DNA of 26,305 nucleotides from positions 1 to 26,305 of the forward strand of contig CAZHST010000039.1 in NCBI GenBank assembly GCA_964535215.1, read 5' to 3'. The translations under genes were made by a program, and so were the position numbers. The notes below the pieces were generated by a model. That model ran no database searches. It saw only the letters and a list, made by a program, of their open reading frames with translations, and was not told where the DNA came from. Position 1 is the first letter of the stretch. Each line of letters starts with the position of its first letter. Below, piece after piece: positions 21,139 through 26,305 of this stretch. Origin of the DNA: JACQHM01 sp964535215 (GTDB lineage: Bacteria; Methylomirabilota; Methylomirabilia; Methylomirabilales; JACQHM01).

Positions 21139-23162
21139 TGAAGCAGGGATGGGAGGACAGGGGCATCCGGCTTTTGTCCATGGCCCTGGTGGCCTTAGTC
21201 CCGTTGCTCTACAGCCCCTTCTTCCATCGGGCGAAAGAGGCGGCGGCTTCGCTTCTGATCAGCCTTCTCGTTGGGGTATCCCTGGTCCGGCTGGGAAAGG
21301 GAGGGGTCCCCTTTCGGTGGGGAGGTCTCGGGCTCCCCTTCCTTTCCTTCCTGGCGTCGGCGGCCCTCTCCCTGGGCGGGGCCCTCCGGCCATGGGAGGG
21401 CCTGAAAAGCCTCTCTTTCTTCGCCCTCCTCTTCTTCTTCTATCTGATCCTCGTCAACGGGCCATATGACCGAGAAAGCGTCCCGGGCCTTTTCGAGACG
21501 GCCGTCCTGGCCGGGACCCTCGCGGCCCTGGCAGGCATCTTGCAATTTAGCATGCCCGGACGTTGGGGATCGCAGGGGGAACCTGTCGCGACGATGGGCA
21601 ACACGAATTATGCTGGAGGGTACTTCATCACCGTCCTCCCTCTGGCGATCGCCCTTTTCTTCTTCGAGGAGCGACGGGGGGTAAGGCTTCTTTTCCTCTC
21701 CTCTTCCATTCTCATCACCTTGGCCCTGATCCTGACCAAGGCCCGGGGGGCCTGGGTCGGCATGCTCGGAGGGCTGGTCCTGATGGGGCATCGCCTGACG
21801 CGAACAGGGAAGGGCCACGCTTGGGGCTGGGGGGTCTTCTTCGTCCTTGGAGGCCTGGGGGAGATCCTCCTCCGGTTGAAGGGGGGATCCATCCTCCAGG
21901 TGGTGGCTTCCATTTTTGATCCTCACTACCCCACCAACGCCTGGCGCCTCATCTGGTGGGGGGATACCTTGAGGATGATCAGGGATCACCCGTTCCTGGG
22001 CGTTGGTTGGGGAAACTTCTCCTATGCCTACTTCCCCTACGCTTCTCTGGCAAGGCTTGGCCCCGGGGCTGAGGATCTGGCCCTGGAGCACCCGCACAAC
22101 GAGTATCTGGGGATCCTGGCGGAGGGAGGGCTGCTCGGCTTCGGTACCTTCCTCTGGCTTTTCCTGGCGGCGGTAGGGTCGGCCCGACAGGCAGGACGGA
22201 CGGTGCGGGGAAGGGGGTCAGCCCTCGTCACCGGCTTGGTTGGCAGCCTGGCCGCCGCTTCGATCCACGGCTTCTTCATGTATAACTTCCATGAGCCGGG
22301 CACGGCCATCAACCTCTGGATGGTCTTGGCGGGGTTGGAGGTCCTTTCCCGATCTGACCCGCCAGTCCCCTCCCTTTCCCTGGCAAAGGGCTTCCCCCCC
22401 GTTGCCGCCTCCTTCCTCCTGTTGGGCAGCATGGGGGCATCCTTTTTCCTCTTCGGGGTCCGACCCTTGATGGCCGACCACTATCTCCAGCGGGCGATGA
22501 ACCCCTGGTCCTTTTCCAGGAAGGATGCCCCGATACCGAACTTCTTCCGATCCCTGGCCTGGGAGGAGGGCTTCCCGGCCCATTTCGAGCTGGGGAAGAT
22601 CCTCTACCGCCTCTCCCTCTTCGAACAGGCGGCCCTTCACTTCCGAAGGGCTGTGGAGCTTAACCCCTACCACCTCGGCGCCCGGAACAACCTCGCCTCC
22701 GCTCTGTGGAAGATGGGGCGTGCGGCCGAGGCCAAGGCCCTCTATCAGGAGGTCCTGCGGATCAACCCTGCCTTCTGGACGGCTTACAACAACCTGGGGA
22801 ATGTCCTGTTAGAGGAGGGGGACTATTGGGGGGCGATCCGGCAGTACCGGGCAGCCTTGGTCCTGAACCCGCGGTATGCCGATGCCTTCTACAACCTGGG
22901 GGTCGCATACATGCTCCTCTCTAGGCCGTTGGGGGCCCTCCTCGCCTTTGAACAGGCCGTGGAGCTGAACCCCTCCATGGCGGAGGCCTGGTACAATCTG
23001 GCCGTCGTCCGGGCTTCACGGGGAGAAGGTGAAGCAAGCCTTCTGGCCCTTCGCCGGGCGGTCGCCCTGAACCACCATCTGGCCCAGAGGGCAAAGGAAG
23101 ATGCGGCACTCAAGGGTCTGGACAAAGATCTCCGGTTCCGGAGGCTGGTCGGCCGTCCTTAG
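21135..23162 (+). CDS. O-antigen ligase/polymerase-type (Wzy_C) membrane protein with C-terminal TPR domain
   Basis: A 675-residue protein. About ten to twelve hydrophobic segments span residues 10-450. A large loop carries the Wzy_C hallmarks: a GVGWGNF segment and HPHNEYLGILAEGGLLG (from H319). About five TPR repeats follow at 470-660 (for example AALHFRRAVELNP, AYNNLGNVLLEEGDYWGAI). Members of this superfamily transfer or polymerise glycans at the periplasmic face of the inner membrane, and some attach sugars to proteins. The start overlaps the porin-like gene (ATGA) and the end overlaps NHL2 by 62 bases, so it is part of this module. It might glycosylate a secreted partner or build a polysaccharide anchoring extracellular cytochromes; substrate unknown. 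Confidence 0.88.
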   Translation: MMKQGWEDRGIRLLSMALVALVPLLYSPFFHRAKEAAASLLISLLVGVSLVRLGKGGVPFRWGGLGLPFLSFLASAALSLGGALRPWEGLKSLSFFALLFFFYLILVNGPYDRESVPGLFETAVLAGTLAALAGILQFSMPGRWGSQGEPVATMGNTNYAGGYFITVLPLAIALFFFEERRGVRLLFLSSSILITLALILTKARGAWVGMLGGLVLMGHRLTRTGKGHAWGWGVFFVLGGLGEILLRLKGGSILQVVASIFDPHYPTNAWRLIWWGDTLRMIRDHPFLGVGWGNFSYAYFPYASLARLGPGAEDLALEHPHNEYLGILAEGGLLGFGTFLWLFLAAVGSARQAGRTVRGRGSALVTGLVGSLAAASIHGFFMYNFHEPGTAINLWMVLAGLEVLSRSDPPVPSLSLAKGFPPVAASFLLLGSMGASFFLFGVRPLMADHYLQRAMNPWSFSRKDAPIPNFFRSLAWEEGFPAHFELGKILYRLSLFEQAALHFRRAVELNPYHLGARNNLASALWKMGRAAEAKALYQEVLRINPAFWTAYNNLGNVLLEEGDYWGAIRQYRAALVLNPRYADAFYNLGVAYMLLSRPLGALLAFEQAVELNPSMAEAWYNLAVVRASRGEGEASLLALRRAVALNHHLAQRAKEDAALKGLDKDLRFRRLVGRP

Positions 23163-24180
23163 CCTTCTCCTGGCCCTCCCGGTCATCGCCGGAACAGGGG
23201 GATGTGCCCCTTCGAGGGGGATCCCCCTGGAGGTGCAAGAAGCAGGCCCGGTCCTGGTCTGGCCGAAGCCTCCCGAGGAACCCAGGATCCGGTACCTCTG
23301 GAGCATCGCCACACCGAAGGACCTGGGGATCACGAAGTCGTTCCTCCGGAAGGTCGTGGAATTCTTTGCCGGGCAGAGGGAGGACCGGCTCCAGCAACCC
23401 TACGGTATCGCCGTTGATTCGGAGGAGCGGATCTACGTCGCCGATTCGGCCCTCCGGGTCGTCCATGTCTTTGACCCCCGGGGAGGACGGTACCGGGCCA
23501 TCCGGGGGACGAAGCGGGAGGAGTTCCGGTTCCCGGTGGGGGTGACCCTTGACGGGGAGGGAAGGCTCTACGTCTCGGATGCCGAGCGGGGAGCGGTGAT
23601 CGGCTTCGACGGAGGAGGGAAGGCTTTCTTCAGGATCACCGAAGGGCTGAAGCGGCCGGCCGGGCTGGCCTTCAATTCGAAGAACGGCCTCCTGTATGTG
23701 GCGGATGTCCTCCGGCATGAGATCCTGGCCTATGACCTCCAGGGGAAGCTTCGGTTCTCCTTCGGCGGGCGGGGCTCCGGCGAGGGGCAGTTCAACTTCC
23801 CGACGAATATCGCCATTGATCGGGAAGGAACACTCTACGTCACCGACGCCATGAACTTCAGGATCCAGATCTTCCGCCCCGATGGGACCTTCCTCGCCAA
23901 GTTTGGCAGGCTGGGCGATGCGCTGGGGGATTTTGCCCGTCCCAAAGGGATCGGTGTGGATTCCGAAGGGCACATCTACGTGGTGGAAGGGCTCTATGAC
24001 GTCGTCAACATCTTTGACAGGGAGGGTCGGCTCCTCCTCACCTTCGGCGGCCCTGGCACAGGGAAAGGGGAGTTCTGGCTGGCCACGGGCCTCTTCATTG
24101 ATGGCAGGGACCGGATCTACGTGGCGGACTCCTTCAACAGTCGGGTCCAGGTCTTCCAGTACCTCAACCCGACGAGGTGA
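23101..24180 (+). CDS. NHL-repeat six-bladed beta-propeller lipoprotein (NHL2)
   Basis: A 359-residue homologue of NHL1. The N-terminus has a hydrophobic signal (about 17-30) and a weak lipobox TGGC with C35. The opener WPKPPEEPRIRYLW is shared with NHL1, followed by NHL-type repeats (YVADSALRVVHVF, YVTDAMNFRIQIF, YVADSFNSRVQVFQYL). ARPKGIGVDSEGHIYV is nearly identical in both proteins. The ATG lies inside the end of the upstream gene with GGAAG as ribosome site; no start after the overlap would keep the signal peptide. It precedes the large cytochrome by four bases, repeating the NHL-cytochrome order seen at 16975-19109. Confidence 0.9.
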   Translation: MRHSRVWTKISGSGGWSAVLSLLLALPVIAGTGGCAPSRGIPLEVQEAGPVLVWPKPPEEPRIRYLWSIATPKDLGITKSFLRKVVEFFAGQREDRLQQPYGIAVDSEERIYVADSALRVVHVFDPRGGRYRAIRGTKREEFRFPVGVTLDGEGRLYVSDAERGAVIGFDGGGKAFFRITEGLKRPAGLAFNSKNGLLYVADVLRHEILAYDLQGKLRFSFGGRGSGEGQFNFPTNIAIDREGTLYVTDAMNFRIQIFRPDGTFLAKFGRLGDALGDFARPKGIGVDSEGHIYVVEGLYDVVNIFDREGRLLLTFGGPGTGKGEFWLATGLFIDGRDRIYVADSFNSRVQVFQYLNPTR

Positions 24181-24184
24181 CGGG

Positions 24185-26254
24185 ATGGCAGTGGGGAGAG
24201 GGTGTCAAAGCCTCTGCGGTGGACTCTTCGGTCGGGTGGCCATCCTCTCGCTGGGAACGGCCTTGCTGCTGTTGGCCCAGGAGGCATTCGCTCAGGGAGG
24301 GATCCTGGGGACGAAGCATAACCTCTCCGTCACGGGCCCCGGCCCTATCAAGGCGGTCTCGGAGACGGAGGTCTGCGTCTTCTGCCATACGCCCCACAAC
24401 GCCAACCCCCTTTTGCCTCCCCTCTGGAACCGGGAGTTCTCATCGGCGAACTATACCCCCTATGACAGCCCCTCCCTTCAAGCCGCTGTGGGCCAGCCGA
24501 ACGGCTACTCCAAGCTCTGCCTCTCCTGCCACGACGGGACCATCGCCATCGGTGCCGTCCGGAATCTCCGCGGCCAGTCGGCCACGATCCAACTCCAAAA
24601 CACGGGACCCGGGGGGGTGATGCCGGCCGGCCCGACGTTGATCGGGACCAACTTGCTGAACGACCACCCCATCTCCTTCGTTTTTGATCAGGCCTTGAGA
24701 GCTGCCGATGGAGAACTGGTGGACCCTTCGACCCTCACCGACCGGATCAGGCTCTACCCGGGGACAAACCCGGGCGTCCGGGACTCGGTCCAGTGCACGA
24801 CCTGCCACGATCCCCACACGGTCGAGTTCCCGAAGTTCCTCCGGAAGAGCCCCAAAGGCCAGGCCGACAACCTCTGCCTCACCTGCCATCAGAAGCCGGG
24901 CTGGCTGGGAAGCACCCATGAATCCGACACCTTCTTCTGGCCCAAGGGCCAGACCACGGAGCAGGTCCGGGACCACTCCTGCTTCGCCTGCCATACGCCG
25001 CATACGGTTGAGAACGCCGAGCGGCTCCTCCGGAACGCGGCATCGGGGGGGCAGTCGGCCATCGAGGAGACCTGCTATCTCTGCCACCAATCGGCGGCCT
25101 CGGGAGGGATCGCCCAGGACATCAAGACCGAGTTCACCAAGACGTGGAGGCACCCCGTCACGTTGAACCCAGGGGCCCACAAGCCTGTCTTCATCACCCG
25201 TCCCCCAACGGGGCTGCCGGAGAACGTCCTGTTGAACCCGGGAAGTACAGCCGAGGATCCCCGGTTCACCGATCAGAAGCACGTCGAGTGTGTGGACTGT
25301 CACAACCCTCACAGGGTCACCAAGTCGAACAGGACCGAGGGGATGCGGGGGATCGCCCTGGATGGCACCGTTGTCGAGAACGTCATCAACGATCCCCCCC
25401 CGGCCGACGGCCAGCCCAGCACCCGGCAGTACCCGGTCTGCCTCCGCTGCCACGGGGACACCTACGATAAGGTCATCGGAACGGTGACGCTCCCCAGTGG
25501 GGCCACCCCGAGCAACAAGCGGATCGAGTTTCAGACAACGAACAGCTCGTTTCATCCGGTGGCCGGGCCCGGGCGGAACCGGTCCAGCAACCTGGACGCC
25601 CAGCTTCAACCCAACGGCCTGAGCATTGACTCGGTCATCAAGTGCACCGACTGCCACAACAGCAATGCCTACGAGGGCACCTCCGGCCGGGTGCCGAGCT
25701 ACGGGACAGCCTCAACCCCCGTCGGCCCCCACGGCTCCATCTACGGGAGCATCCGGCGGGCCCAATACCTGAACACGCTCCCTGGCCCGGCAAGCTGGAA
25801 CCCCTCCAACTTCAACCTCTGCTTCCGCTGCCACGATGTGACCCGGCTCACCGCCCGGCGGACCGGTGAGGGGGCCCGGACCAACTTCTACGACGACATC
25901 AACGGGAAGGACAACCTCCACTGGCTCCACCTGATTGACCGGGTTGACAAGGCCAGACCCCTCTGCAAGTCGTGCCACTACAACGTCCATTCCAACGTGG
26001 AAGCCCCGAACACCCAGTACAACATCAACGGCGTCGTGTATACCTCTCCTAACGCCACCGGGATCCCGACCCGCCTCATCAACTTCCACCCGAACATCCG
26101 GCCGATCGGCGGGCGGGCGAAGCCCGAGTGGTGGTTCAACACGGTGACGAAGGAGCGGCGCTGCTATCTCCAGTGCCACAAGCCGGACGGGACCCCCGGC
26201 GGGGCGACGATGAACGGCTTTCAATACCGGCCTAATTCAGGGGATCTGCCCTAA
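24185..26254 (+). CDS. Large multihaem c-type cytochrome, 11 CXXCH plus one CXXXCH (MHC2)
   Basis: A 689-residue exported cytochrome. The signal peptide spans about 1-37 (ending AFAQ). CXXCH motifs begin at C64, C112, C204, C231, C266, C297, C369, C419, C487, C546 and C594. The last candidate is CYLQCH (C660), a CX3CH spacing. Residues 42-130 (TKHNLS, EVCVFCHTPHN, PLWNR, YTPYDSPSL) match the start of MHC1. Many extra His (HDP, HTPH, HNPH) could serve as distal ligands. No transmembrane anchor is seen after the signal. Start ATG 24185 was chosen four bases after the NHL2 stop; the upstream frame extension from 23882 lies inside NHL2 and is spurious. It is a candidate outer-surface or extracellular electron carrier. 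Confidence 0.94.
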   Translation: MAVGRGCQSLCGGLFGRVAILSLGTALLLLAQEAFAQGGILGTKHNLSVTGPGPIKAVSETEVCVFCHTPHNANPLLPPLWNREFSSANYTPYDSPSLQAAVGQPNGYSKLCLSCHDGTIAIGAVRNLRGQSATIQLQNTGPGGVMPAGPTLIGTNLLNDHPISFVFDQALRAADGELVDPSTLTDRIRLYPGTNPGVRDSVQCTTCHDPHTVEFPKFLRKSPKGQADNLCLTCHQKPGWLGSTHESDTFFWPKGQTTEQVRDHSCFACHTPHTVENAERLLRNAASGGQSAIEETCYLCHQSAASGGIAQDIKTEFTKTWRHPVTLNPGAHKPVFITRPPTGLPENVLLNPGSTAEDPRFTDQKHVECVDCHNPHRVTKSNRTEGMRGIALDGTVVENVINDPPPADGQPSTRQYPVCLRCHGDTYDKVIGTVTLPSGATPSNKRIEFQTTNSSFHPVAGPGRNRSSNLDAQLQPNGLSIDSVIKCTDCHNSNAYEGTSGRVPSYGTASTPVGPHGSIYGSIRRAQYLNTLPGPASWNPSNFNLCFRCHDVTRLTARRTGEGARTNFYDDINGKDNLHWLHLIDRVDKARPLCKSCHYNVHSNVEAPNTQYNINGVVYTSPNATGIPTRLINFHPNIRPIGGRAKPEWWFNTVTKERRCYLQCHKPDGTPGGATMNGFQYRPNSGDLP

Positions 26255-26305
26255 CCTGAGTTTGAGGATCATAGTACACGGCTTCTAGAAATGCCTGTAA
26301 AATCG
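26255..26305. other. Sequence after the last cytochrome gene
   Basis: These 51 bases follow the stop codon of the large cytochrome. The base composition is more AT-rich than the genes. No terminator hairpin, start codon with ribosome site, or repeat is visible before the window ends. Confidence 0.5.

Noticed and set aside
23882..24184. N-terminal extension of the large cytochrome frame
   Set aside because: Serine/arginine-rich shadow of NHL2; a signal peptide begins at ATG 24185.

Overview
This is a GC-rich window with dense, operon-packed genes from a Gram-negative (diderm) bacterium. The evidence for an outer membrane is the lipoproteins, periplasmic c-type cytochromes, a beta-barrel-like protein and an O-antigen-ligase-type enzyme. 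Gene content (PQQ alcohol dehydrogenases, NtrC/sigma-54 regulators, multihaem cytochromes with NHL-propeller lipoproteins) would fit NC10/Methylomirabilota or a Desulfobacterota-like lineage. I cannot fix the taxon from sequence alone. No rRNA, tRNA, CRISPR or insertion sequence was seen.

Region A (1-4800, minus strand) is a periplasmic alcohol-oxidation locus. It holds two paralogous PQQ dehydrogenases, both with the Asp-Tyr-Asp metal motif typical of lanthanide-type enzymes. Between them lie a small monohaem cytochrome c and an unknown exported protein. Each dehydrogenase has its own upstream region with a shared 30-bp promoter block. A hairpin terminator separates dehydrogenase 2 from the cytochrome.

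Region B (4801-10795, minus strand) is one operon read right to left: a radical SAM/SPASM protein, two more radical SAM proteins, a six-TM histidine kinase and an NtrC-type sigma-54 activator.

Region C (10796-11244) is a 449-bp divergent control region. It has a good -24/-12 (sigma-54) promoter facing each way and GC-rich inverted repeats between them that look like activator sites.

Region D (11245-18027, plus strand) is hemA (glutamyl-tRNA reductase), two sensor kinases with unusual H-boxes (one lacks the phospho-accepting histidine), a second NtrC-type activator and an NHL-propeller lipoprotein.

Region E (18028-26254, plus strand) begins with a third sigma-54 promoter preceded by an array of CCTGCCTGT repeats. 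It then encodes a tetrahaem cytochrome, an intrinsic terminator, a DUF1670-like HTH domain fused to a porin-like exported domain, an O-antigen-ligase/TPR protein, a second NHL lipoprotein and a large cytochrome with 11 CXXCH motifs plus one CXXXCH.

Inferred working model: two parallel kinase/sigma-54-activator pairs control haem-precursor supply (hemA), radical-SAM chemistry and a duplicated NHL-lipoprotein/multihaem-cytochrome module with a putative outer-membrane barrel. This could be a regulated extracellular electron-transfer conduit, next to periplasmic alcohol dehydrogenases that could feed it electrons.
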